This document shows, piece after piece, positions 1 through 10,942 of a DNA stretch of 64,000 nucleotides. The stretch comes from Tieghemostelium lacteum (lineage: Eukaryota; Evosea; Eumycetozoa; Dictyosteliales; Raperosteliaceae), in NCBI GenBank assembly GCA_001606155.1, contig LODT01000028.1:1800557-1864556 (forward strand). The letters run 5' to 3'. Position 1 is the stretch's first letter. Each line of letters opens with the position of its first letter. The position numbers and the translations under genes were made by a program. A model generated the notes under the pieces. It made no database searches. It was not told the origin of the DNA and saw nothing but the letters and a program-made list of their open reading frames with translations.

Positions 1-1139
1 AAGATCAGTAGCCCAAAGAGCTCTAATCTTCGACAAATTCCTCAATGACCTATCCAACTCAAATCACACGCCCAATTGGAGAGTCAACCTCCAATACCAA
101 ATAGAATATAATCAAGGTATCAACTATCAAAACCAACCAATCTCAACACTTACTTGTGCTCTATCCAACATCCAAAAAGACTGCCTCCTAGCCTGGATGA
201 AATTAAATCCAAACTACAAATTAAATCAATACCCCAATCCTATCTTCAACCACTCAAAAGAGATTAGTCACCAACTCCCCTACAAAAACTTCTTTTCAAT
301 TAACGACAATCCTATTTTCCAAATCAACTACAAAAAATTTACCACACAACACTACTACCACCTGTACCTATACATCAAATACAAAAAAGACCTATCCAAA
401 CAACCTCAAACCAATAATTACCAACCCAAGGAAGGTGAATTTATTCCTCTTCTACAAATAGATACAACCAAACCTCCTCCATCTATAATCCTACCCCTCA
501 CTCCTTCCCAACTAAAAATGGAAAAAAATAACCATATCAACTGTTCCAAACTACTCCTAACAATCAACAAAGTTAAAGATCCAAACCACCACAACATTAT
601 ATTCCGCTACATTACCAAATCTCTTCCATTAGACTACTCCAACAAAAAGTGCACCTTGTGCAACACAGTCTCTGAATCTATTTCTACCCACATCTTTTTT
701 GAATGCCTAACAACCACCACTGAATACACTCATCAATTCAAAAACACAATCAAATACTTCCAACTCAAAGATATTGAATGGACTCCTTCTTCAATTCTCA
801 ACATCTACAATAGTAAATATCACATAATTCTAATCAACATAATCGCCATCACCTTCAAATCAATCTGGAACAAATGGACATCATTCTTATACACCGACAC
901 ATCCAATTTAATCAAAATACCTACCCTTAACCAAATCCTAAATATAATCCACCTAGAAAAAGAACTCCTTAAAGATAAAATCCTGCAACTCCAAATAAAT
1001 AGAGATCTAGACAAAATCAATTTCTCCATACTCAAATTCAACAATACTTATAAACAAAACTACAAAATATAAATAAAAAAAGCAACTGATGTCGGCTTTG
1101 TGAGCCCCCTCAGTATAATTAAAACTTTAAAAAAAAAAA
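1..1139 (+). mobile_element. 3' end of a non-LTR (LINE-type) retrotransposon
   Basis: The window opens inside a retrotransposon. An open frame runs from base 2 to 1072 and ends in a reverse-transcriptase-type zinc knuckle region. About 55 bp of 3' untranslated sequence follow, including a small hairpin (GGCT TTGTG AGCC around 1094-1106), then an A-run at 1129-1139, the usual 3' end of a LINE. The coding strand is very G-poor and C-rich, and its codons often end in C, unlike neighbouring host genes, which prefer A or T at that position. The 5' part lies outside the window. A second damaged copy lies at 17833-18270. Dictyostelid TRE elements are tRNA-targeted LINEs, but I see no tRNA gene next to this end, so I do not assign it to TRE. 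Confidence 0.8.
2..1072 (+). CDS. LINE reverse transcriptase, C-terminal part (5' cut by window edge)
   Basis: The frame is open from base 2 without an ATG; the first in-frame ATG is at 197, but the coding sequence clearly extends upstream beyond the window. About 356 residues are visible. The C-terminal half holds a Cys-x2-Cys motif (CTLC) followed by His and Cys (THIFFEC), the arrangement of the zinc-binding region that follows the RT domain in many LINE ORF2 proteins. The catalytic RT domain and any endonuclease are outside the window. The stop is TAA at 1070-1072. The frame is unbroken as far as seen, so this copy may be young. Assignment to a LINE rests on the knuckle, the poly-A tail and the second copy in this window. 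Confidence 0.72.
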   Translation, partial: RSVAQRALIFDKFLNDLSNSNHTPNWRVNLQYQIEYNQGINYQNQPISTLTCALSNIQKDCLLAWMKLNPNYKLNQYPNPIFNHSKEISHQLPYKNFFSINDNPIFQINYKKFTTQHYYHLYLYIKYKKDLSKQPQTNNYQPKEGEFIPLLQIDTTKPPPSIILPLTPSQLKMEKNNHINCSKLLLTINKVKDPNHHNIIFRYITKSLPLDYSNKKCTLCNTVSESISTHIFFECLTTTTEYTHQFKNTIKYFQLKDIEWTPSSILNIYNSKYHIILINIIAITFKSIWNKWTSFLYTDTSNLIKIPTLNQILNIIHLEKELLKDKILQLQINRDLDKINFSILKFNNTYKQNYKI

Positions 1140-1388
1140 TGATATTATTTGTGTTCTAACTAGTGTTTAAAATTTGCTTATCTCATTTTTTCTGTCAGTT
1201 GATACCATCTTAATCGTAAATACATTATTGAAGATAATGGAAATCTGTAATTTTATGATGCTAGAGCAATTATTTAAGTTTTATACAAAAATAAATCAAA
1301 TTCTTCAATTACCATGAAAATAATACATTTTATCATAAACTATAATTTTATAATGTATATTGAAAGTGTTAAATAATTTAAGAGAATC

Positions 1389-1687
1389 GATGAAGCTGAT
1401 GAAATTCTTAGTATGGCTTTCAACCTCTCATCAATGACATTTATCGTTATCTAGTACTCAAATTGTATCGGCTACATTGACACAGGATGTAGTTGCGAAT
1501 GACTAATAATTTTATAACCAACCCAGATAGAATTTTACTAAAGAGAGATGAATTGACTATAGATGGAATCAAACAGTTTTTTGTAGCAGTAGAAAAAGAG
1601 GATTTGAAATTTGGTACACTATGTGATATCTATGATTCCCTAACCTTCCGTTATATTTTGTTATACCAAAAAGAGTTGATAGAGTAA
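1389..1687 (+). pseudogene. Relic of translation initiation factor eIF4A (DEAD-box helicase)
   Basis: Pieces of eIF4A appear in order in different frames. GATGAAGCTGATGAA at 1389-1403 encodes DEADE, motif II. Near 1450-1495 one frame reads SATLTQDV, motif III (SAT) of eIF4A. At 1499-1663 another frame reads [19 protein letters not shown] and [11 protein letters not shown], which closely follows the eIF4A linker and start of the second RecA domain. The segment after motif III is shifted in frame and contains stops, and the Q motif, Walker A and the C-terminal helicase motifs are not present in order. It is therefore a broken, probably partial duplicate. The intact parent gene is not in this window. 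Retention of many identical residues suggests moderate rather than extreme age. Confidence 0.75.
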
Positions 1688-2425
1688 AGAATACAGTTAA
1701 CTTATATATAAAAAATTCAAACAAAATAGACTGAAAATCAGGGAATATTTTATAAGAGTACTCTGTTATAACAGTTGACTAGGTTTAGTATTCCACAGAA
1801 ACGACCTCTTAAAGATTGATCCTCTTTGTTTGTAATAGATGAAATCTTCAATATGATGTAAGTCTTTAACTCTACCTCTTTATAATTTAATATATCATGA
1901 AGTTCTCTACGAAGTTTGTAGCCGATCGGGTTCATAAAAGTTTTCAACAGTATTTAAAAAATTCTTGACTAACATATTGTCAACCCTCAAAAACTTAAAT
2001 AAAAAAAAATCTTTAATAGTTTACGAATACCCTTCCTAATTGTTGTTAAAGAATCTTCATAATTACTGTCATTACAATTTAAACTTTCTGACAGATGACA
2101 ACCATAAAGTGATCTAGAATCAAAATGTCGTCACTCGCGTAGAAAAAGGAATCAATTTTAAATTTTAAAATAATTTTAAAATTTCCACCTTATTGCAACG
2201 AAAAAAAAAACTTTTATTCTTTTTATTTCGTTGTAAGATTTCTTATTTTTGTTTTAAAATAAACTAAAAACTAGTACACAATAGTTCATAAAGTGTGTTC
2301 TTAAGTGGTAGTGTGTGCTCAAAATAATAATAATATTTTACAACAAACAAAAAATCAACAAACACTATTTTCTTAACTGGTTCAAGATAAAATTTTAAAT
2401 TTTCATAGTTGTTATTTTTAAAAAA
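1688..2425. other. AT-rich spacer without a clear gene
   Basis: No convincing gene. A 65-codon minus-strand frame (1750-1947) contains TNKED and GRF strings faintly like helicase motif VI of eIF4A, which could be an inverted piece of the neighbouring relic, but the match is too weak to call. The last 300 bases before the elongase ATG are A/T runs typical of dictyostelid promoters. Confidence 0.5.
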
Positions 2426-3366
2426 ATGACTTCAACAATAACATCATCATCATCATCATTATCAAACTCAACACATTTTGATTCCATTTTAAATTTAAAT
2501 ATGGAACAAATATATAAGGACATTGATAGATTCAGATGGAGAAGTGGAGAGACACTTTTCTCAACAGTTCATGTACCAGTGTTGGCATCGGTTGCATACT
2601 TTACAGTTATATTCACCTTACAAGCTCTGATGAAGAATCGAAAGGAGATTAAATTACACAGTTTTACAGTATTTCATAACCTATTCCTCTCCAGTTTATC
2701 ACTGGTGATGTTCATAGGGGTATTTATTCCACAAGTAAAGTACCTATTCAACACTAGTTTCTATAATCTATGTTGTGTTCCATTGGAAGATGGTTTTGTC
2801 AGTTTTTCATTATATGTCTTCTATCTATCTAAAGTCTATGAATTTATTGACACCGTTTTATTAGTACTTAGAAAGGTATGTATATTCTCAATTCGCATTC
2901 CAAAAGAGATTTTATTCAAAATTGTATATTCATTCAAACAATATTCAATTTTCGTGATATCTAGAAAAAATTGATATTTTTGCATGTGTATCATCACTTT
3001 ATTACCTTTTGGTTGGTTTGGGTGAATTTGAATGCTAAAACTGGTGTACAATGGGCTGATATCTCTGCCAATTGCTTTGTTCATATTATAATGTACTATT
3101 ATTATTACCAAACTGAAATGGGTAATAATCCATGGTGGAAGAAATATATTACAACAGTACAGATTATTCAATTTGTTTTTGATATGACTTTTCATGTATT
3201 TTGGCATTACTATAATCTAAATGGTGGTTGTAGTGGTAATATTCCAAGCACACTATTTAGTGATTTTGTAATTCTATCTTTCCTTGGTTTATTCATTGAT
3301 TTCTATCTAAAAAGTTATTCAAGAAAATCTTCTTCTGCTCCAACTAATAAACCAAAAACAAATTAA
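2426..3366 (+). CDS. ELO-family very-long-chain fatty acid elongase
   Basis: Condensing enzyme of the ER fatty-acid elongation cycle (malonyl-CoA plus acyl-CoA to 3-ketoacyl-CoA). Exons by hand: 2426-2875 and 2965-3366, intron GTATGT...CTAG, phase 0, giving about 283 residues. The join creates KKLIFLHVYHH, the catalytic histidine box (HVYHH). Upstream is YEFIDTVLLVLRK, the family's D-T-V region, and downstream NCFVHIIMYYYY, the third conserved ELO motif. Several hydrophobic membrane spans are visible. The N-terminal Ser/Thr run is low complexity. The histidine box lies directly after the intron, so unspliced mRNA would give an inactive protein of 182 residues. Substrate length preference cannot be read from the sequence. 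Confidence 0.9.
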
Positions 3367-3423
3367 GAAATTGATTTTTTTACTATTTTTAGAATTTCTA
3401 TTGAAAACCTAATTCCATCTTTA

Positions 3424-4314
3424 TTATAATAATGCTTGATTTGAATTATCATCGCTATTATCACTATCATCATCGTCAATAATATCATTATCTAATTTTA
3501 TACTTTTAATTTTCTTAATCTTATTATTTGTATTATTATTTTGAATTGTAGCTTTTTGATTTGTTGATGTTGATAAACTTATCTCTAAACCTTGAAAGTT
3601 TATTGTAGATTCTAAAATATCTTGTTTTAAATTACTATTTACATTTCTATTTGGTATTTTAAATTGGAATCTTGCTCTTTTCTTTCTCTTATCTGACTGT
3701 TTCCAAATAAATAATACAACAACCAATAAGAAAGATAGAATTAATATTACCAAGAATATCGATCCCCAGACTTTACCTGCACTCGATACACTAGGTTTAA
3801 AAGGTAGAACCCAAAAAGGATTCGAAGATTTATAATAACAAGGTAAAGATGACTTTCCATTATACAATGTATTCATATACTCTATCACCCATGTCAAATT
3901 TGCAGAATACAAACCAGTGATATTCGATAGTTGGTATTGTGAATCACCATCACTGAATGCCACTGAAAGTACACCTTGATAGCAATTTGAAAATCCAGAT
4001 GAATCGTTATCTGCTAGATCATCTGTAACCCTTGTAGGTTGTGTGTCAGGTGTTACACCTTGACTTGACATATATTTAACATATGCATCTTTAAATGACA
4101 CAAACCACCATACACCTACTGAACTACATGGTCCGAATGATGCCTTTTGTCCTATCGAAGAACTCTTTATTATACAACTACTATCTGAAAATGATTCTGC
4201 TAATTCTACATTGGGTTTATAAACTTTTTGGAAAAAAAATATACACAATAGTAATGATAATAGTGATACAAATACATTTATCCAAATAAATGACTCTTTA
4301 GAGAGAATTTTCAT
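3424..4314 (-). CDS. Two-pass membrane protein of unknown function
   Basis: Unrecognised protein of about 296 residues. I place the start at 4314 (MKILSKESF), because the frame upstream runs into an A/T homopolymer. A first hydrophobic segment lies at about residues 10-30. A loop of roughly 150 residues with several cysteines, an NLT glycosylation site and Trp-rich stretches follows. A second span at about residues 190-215 is followed at once by a basic stop-transfer sequence (KQSDKRKKRAR). The tail is rich in Asn and ends in an Asp run. This suggests both termini in the cytosol and a glycosylated, disulphide-bonded lumenal or outer loop. It is convergent with the elongase gene, 57 bp away. 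No family is assigned. Confidence 0.65.
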   Translation of the reverse strand: MKILSKESFIWINVFVSLLSLLLCIFFFQKVYKPNVELAESFSDSSCIIKSSSIGQKASFGPCSSVGVWWFVSFKDAYVKYMSSQGVTPDTQPTRVTDDLADNDSSGFSNCYQGVLSVAFSDGDSQYQLSNITGLYSANLTWVIEYMNTLYNGKSSLPCYYKSSNPFWVLPFKPSVSSAGKVWGSIFLVILILSFLLVVVLFIWKQSDKRKKRARFQFKIPNRNVNSNLKQDILESTINFQGLEISLSTSTNQKATIQNNNTNNKIKKIKSIKLDNDIIDDDDSDNSDDNSNQALL

Positions 4315-4969
4315 TATTCCAGAAAAAAAAAAAAAAAAATTTCTTAATATAACCAACCCCCAGAAATTTACCTTTATTTCGCATCAATCTATATCTCCCA
4401 AACAAAATTATTATTGAAACAACCAATTAAATTTTTTTAATATTTTAAGAATTGAATCTATTTCAATAGCTGAATTTGAAGAAAAAGGAAATAAAAATTA
4501 TTTTAATGTAGTCTGGTAAGAATTGAAATATAATTCTCGTCTGATTCTGTAACTCCGATTCAATGATGTACCATATTTACCCTAGATTTACTATATTTTC
4601 GAACCCATGGGCCAAATCAGCCTTTAAAGTGAAATCTTATTAATATTTTGCAATACCTATAGTACTAATAATGTCTATTAATTATAAATAAAAAACTATT
4701 TAGAAAATCAGGAACTGCGATGAAGGGATAACCTCTACGCAAAAGGGATTAATCGGATACCAAGTATCATCCTCTTAGCCTCTTCTCATAAGATCTTCTG
4801 GTTTCACTTCATTACAGGAACAAATAATTCTAAAAATTAAAACCCCCAATATTTTGGTAAGAATCTTGTGTTCCTAACTTTTTAATTTGTCTAATGATTA
4901 CCCCAATTTTTTTTTTTAAAAGTTTCATTTTTTGGATTTGATATCATAAAAGAAAAACAATACCAAAAC
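4315..4969. other. Intergenic region, no gene seen
   Basis: Contains A/T runs at both ends and a more mixed-composition stretch at about 4520-4830. I tested that stretch for tRNA A/B boxes and for C/D snoRNA boxes and found none. It separates two divergent genes and probably holds both promoters. Confidence 0.5.
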
Positions 4970-5351
4970 ATGTCTGGTAAAAAGTTTTTAGAATATGCAG
5001 TTGTATTTACAACTCCTGTTGCAATATTGACAGGAATTACATGGTTTCTACAAAGAGATAATAGCAAGGATATAGAAGTAATTTGAAATTGATTATTTGT
5101 GTCTCTAAGCAATGAATTTGAGTCATTAATTTGAGTTTTATAATTAAATGCAGGAATACAAGAAATCAAATCCAGCTCTATTTAAAAATAATCAAGAGAA
5201 TAATGAAAAGATTTTTAAATATATATTGGAATCTTCTAAAGGGGATAGAATAGATTTTATGGCTGGACCAAATAATACAATGAATCAAATTAGAGATCAT
5301 TCAAAATCTAACTCAACAACAACACCAACTAATCCAGAACAAAACAAATAG
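4970..5351 (+). CDS. Small single-pass membrane protein, possibly mitochondrial
   Basis: Two exons, 4970-5077 and 5154-5351 (intron GTAATT...TGCAG, phase 0), encode about 101 residues. The protein starts MSGKKFLEY and has one hydrophobic segment (about residues 9-27, VVFTTPVAILTGITWFL), then a hydrophilic tail containing EEYKKSNPALFKNNQENNEK and a Thr/Asn-rich end. The size and layout (short basic N-terminus, one span, polar tail) resemble small respiratory-chain assembly factors of the mitochondrial inner membrane, but I see no diagnostic motif, so this is only a suggestion. It is followed 286 bp later by the phosphodiesterase gene on the same strand. Confidence 0.6.
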
Positions 5352-5637
5352 TAATATTCATCGTGACATAATTAACCTTTTTGAGATAAAAAATGTAAAT
5401 AAACATCGAAATATTTAATAAAAAAAAAAAATTAAAAAAAAACACAATAACCACTTTAGTTAACAATATTCTTAACCAAAGAAACAATTTCAAATTTTCA
5501 ATTTGGGAAACTAATGTTCAATAGTTTTTTTTATAATTAATAATTGTTTTTGACAAACTCTGAAACTTTAATCTTTTTTTTTTTAATTTCATTTTTCATT
5601 TTAATTACCATCAACTTTTTCAAATAACATAAGAGGG

Positions 5638-6813
5638 ATGAAATTTAGTACACTAAAAATTTTAGTTTATATCATTTTCATTGGTATTGGATCATTGATA
5701 TACTATGAAAATAATTTTAATGATAGAATAACACATTCTCAAAAAGAGAGACAGGTGGTTTTTGAAAAATACTCACCAGATAAGACACTGATATTGTCAC
5801 ATCGTGGTTCTAGATATTTGCTACCAGAGAATACTATATTAGCATTTCAGACTGCCATGGACTTGGGTGCTGATGTCATTGAAACTGATGTGAGATTGAC
5901 AAGTGATGGTGAATTGGTAATGTTCCATGATAAACTTGTAGATAGAACAACAAATGGTAGTGGAGTTGTAGAAAGTCATACATTACAAGAACTGAGATAT
6001 CTAGATGCTGGATATAGATTCTCTCCGGATAATGGTACCTCTTATCCTTATCGATCTAAAGGTATAAAGATACCAACTATTTGGGAGCTATTTCACAAGT
6101 TATCTCCAGATTATCAGATTAATATAGAGATTAAAGAAGATGATGTTGTAGTTGCTGAGAAATTGTGGAAAGCTATAACAGAGGCAATGGAAGGTACCGG
6201 TAGAAAATCAAGATCTCTAGTTATTGGATGTAGATTCTGTGCACCTACAAAGAGAATAAGAGAACTAGCTCAACAATATGCTAATGAAAAGGGATTGGAT
6301 AGATTACCAATTACAACTTCTGGTTGCGAAAAGGAAGTTACAAAATTTGTAATACTCTCTCAATTGTATCTAGCAAAGATTTACTATCGATTTAAACCTA
6401 TTGATAGCTTTGAGTTACTACAGATTCCAACTCACAGTGGTGCCATTCGATTGGATAATGAAAAGGTATTGTCATCTGCTAAACATCTAGGACTGCATAC
6501 TCACTTTTGGGTTATAAACAATGTTCAAGAGATCAATAGAGTTTTGGACCTCAATGTCGAAGGTATCATCTCAGATAGACCTGAAAGATGTATTCGTATA
6601 TTCAAAGAAAGAGGAATGAAACCTCAATCTCAAATCATACCACAACCATTACCAAATAACTCTACTGGTACCTATTTCCAGCCAACATTTGATATCGAAG
6701 AGAATCATACCTGCATTTCACTGGTTTGTAAACTTTTACAAAAGAGTTATCATATTGCAATATCACTATCTTTAGCATTTATAGTTTATAGAATATTTAA
6801 AAAGAAATATTAA
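5638..6813 (+). CDS. Membrane-anchored glycerophosphodiester phosphodiesterase
   Basis: GDPD-family enzyme, 391 residues, single exon, close in layout to the GDE4/GDE7 (GDPD1/3) lysophospholipase D group. An N-terminal span (about 6-22) is followed by the catalytic TIM barrel. His55-Arg56 lie in LILSHRGSR, LLPENT follows, the metal-binding Glu82 and Asp84 lie in IETDVRL, and the catalytic His97 in MFHDK. NIEIKED, the conserved strand with a metal-binding Glu, comes at about residue 160. The C-terminal segment near 365-385 is again hydrophobic. These residues predict a metal-dependent hydrolase of glycerophosphodiesters or lysophospholipids on an internal membrane. All expected active-site residues are present. 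The start is the first ATG after a long T/A-rich leader. Confidence 0.9.
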   Translation: MKFSTLKILVYIIFIGIGSLIYYENNFNDRITHSQKERQVVFEKYSPDKTLILSHRGSRYLLPENTILAFQTAMDLGADVIETDVRLTSDGELVMFHDKLVDRTTNGSGVVESHTLQELRYLDAGYRFSPDNGTSYPYRSKGIKIPTIWELFHKLSPDYQINIEIKEDDVVVAEKLWKAITEAMEGTGRKSRSLVIGCRFCAPTKRIRELAQQYANEKGLDRLPITTSGCEKEVTKFVILSQLYLAKIYYRFKPIDSFELLQIPTHSGAIRLDNEKVLSSAKHLGLHTHFWVINNVQEINRVLDLNVEGIISDRPERCIRIFKERGMKPQSQIIPQPLPNNSTGTYFQPTFDIEENHTCISLVCKLLQKSYHIAISLSLAFIVYRIFKKKY

Positions 6814-7002
6814 ATTTATAATAATCATATATTTAAATAAAAAAATTACTAAAAAAAGTTTCTGTTCTATAAATAACAAAAATCAAATTGACCACTCAAT
6901 GTGCTTTTTTCTTCAGAAACAAAGAGAAATTTTTTTTTTTTAATTTTTTTGATTTCTTTTCACTACAAAAAAAATTAAAAAAAGTAATTAAAAGCTTTAA
7001 AA

Positions 7003-8196
7003 ATGAGCGGAGGTAGACAAGACGAATCAAATCCATTTTATAGTGATTTGTCATTTACAAATTCACCACCACAACAAAACAATAATAATAGTAACCAAGC
7101 ACAGGCTATATTTACAAATACCAATATCAATTATAATGATTTCACCAACTCACAACCAAACCCCGGTGTATCCTATCAACCAAATTTACAATTTCAAGAA
7201 TTTTCTCATACAGCAGTAGATATCAATCAAAATGTACCATTGGTAGGTGGTAGTGGTGACAATAAGATTGGTGGTGGAAATTCAAAAGTACCAGAGAGTG
7301 ATTTTTACTCTGGTGACAACAGTGGAAATAGTAGTAATAACAATCAAAATAATGCAGAGGGTGTAGATACAAAAAAGTATAGTTTCTATCAGATTCCATA
7401 CTATAGAGGTTTATTTAATGTTGATACTAAAGAAGTTGGTTTCCGTCTCATAAGATCCATGTTACCTATCAAATTTTCATTTTTCAATTTAATCAAAGAG
7501 AACCCTGATCTTTATGGTCCATTTTGGGTTTTAACCACTTTAGTATTCGTTATAGCAGTATCAGCAAATCTAAATGAATATTTTTCTTCTGATCATTCTA
7601 GTAAGTATTGGAACTCCATATTTAAGCTTCATTCAAAAAAAAAATTTTTATAGAATTCTATTCCCCACCGTTTTAAAATAGAATGAAGGTTTTATTGTTT
7701 AAAAGTGTATATATACTGATTATGGTTTTAATTTTATACATTTATAGAATGGCAAGTCGATATGCAAAAGATAGTGTATTCAGCAATTGCAATTTATGGT
7801 TACTCTTTCATTGTACCTTTGATACTTTGGGGTGTATTTAAATGGATGAAATTAGGATTAAGACTGTTGGATATGTTATGTATCTATGGTTATACATTGT
7901 TTATTTATATTCCAGCATCCATTTTATGTGTAGTTCCATTACAATTGGTTCAATGGATTATTGTTGGTATAGCAGCATTGGTATCAGGAGCATTCTTGGT
8001 TACCAATATATTCACACCACTTAAAGAGGATTTCACAAAGAGAGGTATTATCATTTGTGCAGTTATTGGTGCTCTTCATTTAGGTTTGGCATTACTCCTC
8101 AAACTCTATTTCTTTGCCAACAATACAGAGAATTTTGATTTCTCAATAGGAATTAACCCAGCAAGTAGCAGTAGTGTACACAGTAGTCAAAAGTAA
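7003..8196 (+). CDS. YIPF1/YIPF2-type Golgi membrane protein (Yip1 domain)
   Basis: Exons 7003-7600 and 7748-8196 (intron GTAAGT...TATAG, phase 1) give about 348 residues. The cytosolic N-terminal half is rich in Asn, Ser and Gly. The Yip1 domain begins at YQIPYYRGLFNVDT and has about five membrane spans. Across the splice it reads KWQVDMQKIVYSAIAIYGY, where YGY and the following FIVPLILWG are typical of YIPF1/2. Family members sit in the Golgi, bind Rab GTPases and act in vesicle trafficking. The gene lies on the same strand as the phosphodiesterase, 189 bp after it. An alternative unspliced reading would truncate the protein before most membrane spans. Confidence 0.88.
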
Positions 8197-8373
8197 ATCA
8201 TTTTAACCTTTTCCCCCATCTCCTCCAAATAAATACTTTAACAAATTATATAAATTATTATTGTAAACAAAAATCACATAAAAAAATAATTATAATAAAA
8301 AAAAACCCAACTGGAAGTATATTCTATCTTTTTAGGATCATTTCGCTAAATTATTCCTCCTCTATTTAAATTT

Positions 8374-10942
8374 TTAATCTACATTTGAATTTTGACTTGA
8401 TAAATGAACTGATGAAATCATAAATGTAAATTCATCACTTAGAGTCTGGTAATATTGCATTGATTCCCTAGGTCCAAAATGTCCAGTATCATTTTGAATG
8501 TGAAGCAAAATCAAAGGTTTAGAGTCTTTAGAATTTTTCATTCTATTTGATGATTTTAAATGCTGTCTTAATTTTGCAGTAAACCTTAGTGGTTGCCAGA
8601 AAGGTACTCTAAAATCTGATGTTGAACACGTAAGATAGAGATTAGGTAGAGACTTTACAGAATCCAATTTATCAATAAGTAAATAGGGGTCATAGGTTTT
8701 TATCAGTTCAAGTGTTGAGTTGTCAGTTATAGGATTACCCCATTCACCTTGTTCGTGTATAGTCAATGGTAAGGATTCGTCTAACATTGTATTTAAAACA
8801 TCTACAAATGGTACTTTAGCAATGATTCCACTGAAATAGTGTGGATATTGAAGTGCAACATAGGCCATTAGTAATCCACCTGCTGAACCACCTTTACCAA
8901 TCAGGAATTTGGGTTCAGTGTATTTCTCTCTAAAGAGATATTCAACACAATCTATAAAATCATAAAAAGTATTTAGTTTTTGTTTACCTCTACCTGCATC
9001 ATACCATTGTCTACCCATTTCACCCCCACCTCTGACATGAGCTAAAACTATAATCCAACCACTGTTGAGAAGGTATCTATCCTCTAGATCAAAATCAGCT
9101 TCTAAGAGAGTACCATAGGCACCATAACCTTTGATTAGGCATGGATTCTTTCCATTTAATTTCACATCTTTATGATGAATGACAGAAATAGGTATTTTTA
9201 TAGAGGGATGATGACTGGATTGAACAAAATCTCTTTTTGTTACAAAATCAGATTCAATGAATGCCAATGGTCCGTACATTGTTGGTAGATCACCTTTTGC
9301 TTGATAGGAGGTATCAGTAAGACTGAAATCATAAGATATCATTGGTTGTATAGGTGACTGTTTGTAGACTCTAAATGTTGAGTTTTTATCAGAATTATTT
9401 ACACCCAATTGTAATTTACAAACATCTTCAAATGAGATGATTCTGCAATCCTTTTCATTGCTACTGAATTCCTTAGTTTCAGGATCCTTAGATATTATCC
9501 TCAGACGATGGATTGAATTTAAAAGTTCATGTAATACTAATTTATCTTTGTATAAATCAACATCTCTAATACATAGATTGTTAATTGACAATATCAGAGG
9601 TTTTAAATCACCAATATCACCATTTTCAATACTATCCGGTACCGAATAGATACTTAGATCCTTTTTATCAAAATTTGCAAATATTATAAATTTATCCTAA
9701 AATATGTGATAATAATATTATAAATTCAAAATTAGTAGTTATGATTATTGAATTATTGTCAAAAATACATACATCATTATGTTCAACATAATATTCTAAA
9801 CCCTCTTTTCTATTTAAAATAATTTTTGGTTTTTCATAGGGAATATTTAGGTTAATGTAATAGATGAGTGTTGATAACTTGTTATTGGAGCAGAATAACA
9901 GGTAATTGGAATCTTTAGATTTTACAATCTCTACCAGATTAGATTCACTAGGTTCGTGATAGATAAGTTCACTATTTAGTGAACTATGTAAGGTTTCATT
10001 AATTACTTTTCTATAGATTTTATCAGGTCTTTTAATGTGGTCACGGGTTGTATAGTAGAGTTCATTGTGTTTACCCCATTCTATGGATAATACATTATCA
10101 ATAATTTCAATGAGTTCTGATTTAAAACTATTTGGTTTCACTCTTTTCACTACAGCTATATACTCTTCATTTCCTGCATCTGCCACATAGGCAAACAATT
10201 GTTGATCTTCTGAGAATTTTATAGAGGTAAGATCCATCAATTTCAAATTAAAATAACTCTGTAGAATTGGATTATTAATTTGATCACCATCAGAAAGTTC
10301 TCTAAATTCCATTTCATCATCTTCCATAAAGAGTAATTGTACAAATTGATCTGATATTCTCTTTCTAAAATAACTTCCACCCTCTTTAAAATATTCATAA
10401 CCATCAATAACTTCATACTCTTCATCTGTACTGTCTATATAAGATTTCTGAAACACCTTTCTAATAGATTTAGAAAGAGGTTTTAAAGCTTTCTGATCCA
10501 TAAATTCACGTAGATATCTATTCTCACTATCAATATATTTCAAAACTCTTCTATTGTCAATATCCCTCAACCAATTATAATTATCAACCATTCCCATTCT
10601 ATTTGTAAATTCTATAGCTACAGGAGGTTCAGGTGCCTTTGGTATTACAGGTGCCTGCATATCTCTAAAATAACTAACATAATCTTTTATAAATATTGAA
10701 TCTCCACTATTATCAATTCCAGTACATTTTTGTTTAACTGAATTTAAAATTTCATCTCCAGTTTGTTTAGTTATTGAAGTAGTTTCACCATCTATCAATG
10801 TTAGATTATCTTTAATATTCTTTATCAATTTAAAAAATTCTCTTTTTGGTGTTATTATTCTATTATTATTATTGAATAAATAATTTATAGAGTTACTGAA
10901 TCGATGTGGGATATATTGTTTTTTTAATCTTGATAAAATCAT
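8374..10942 (-). CDS. S9-family oligopeptidase (oligopeptidase B / prolyl oligopeptidase type)
   Basis: Serine peptidase that cleaves short peptides. Exons 10942-9773 and 9696-8374 (intron GTATGT...TTTTAG, phase 0) encode 830 residues. The join restores EYYVEHNDDKFIIFAN, a conserved propeller strand of oligopeptidase B. The first ~450 residues form the beta-propeller, the rest the alpha/beta-hydrolase domain: GYGAYG oxyanion region, nucleophile Ser in GKGGSAGG (about residue 661), Asp in STSDFRVPFWQP and His in NDTGHFG near the C-terminus. The extra N-terminal ~100 residues are basic and hydroxylated at the start (MILSRLKKQYIPHRFSNS), which suggests a mitochondrial targeting peptide. The triad is complete. 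It is convergent with the YIPF gene. Confidence 0.9.

Noticed and set aside
820-1044. Minus-strand frame inside the LINE
   Set aside because: Antisense shadow of the LINE coding region without codon signature.
1750-1947. 65-codon minus-strand frame with TNKED and GRF strings
   Set aside because: Only a faint resemblance to eIF4A motif VI; too short and in the opposite direction to the relic, so not called as a gene or firm pseudogene.
4520-4830. Mixed-composition stretch that might be a small RNA gene
   Set aside because: No tRNA A/B boxes, no snoRNA C/D or H/ACA pattern and no stable long hairpin could be seen by eye.
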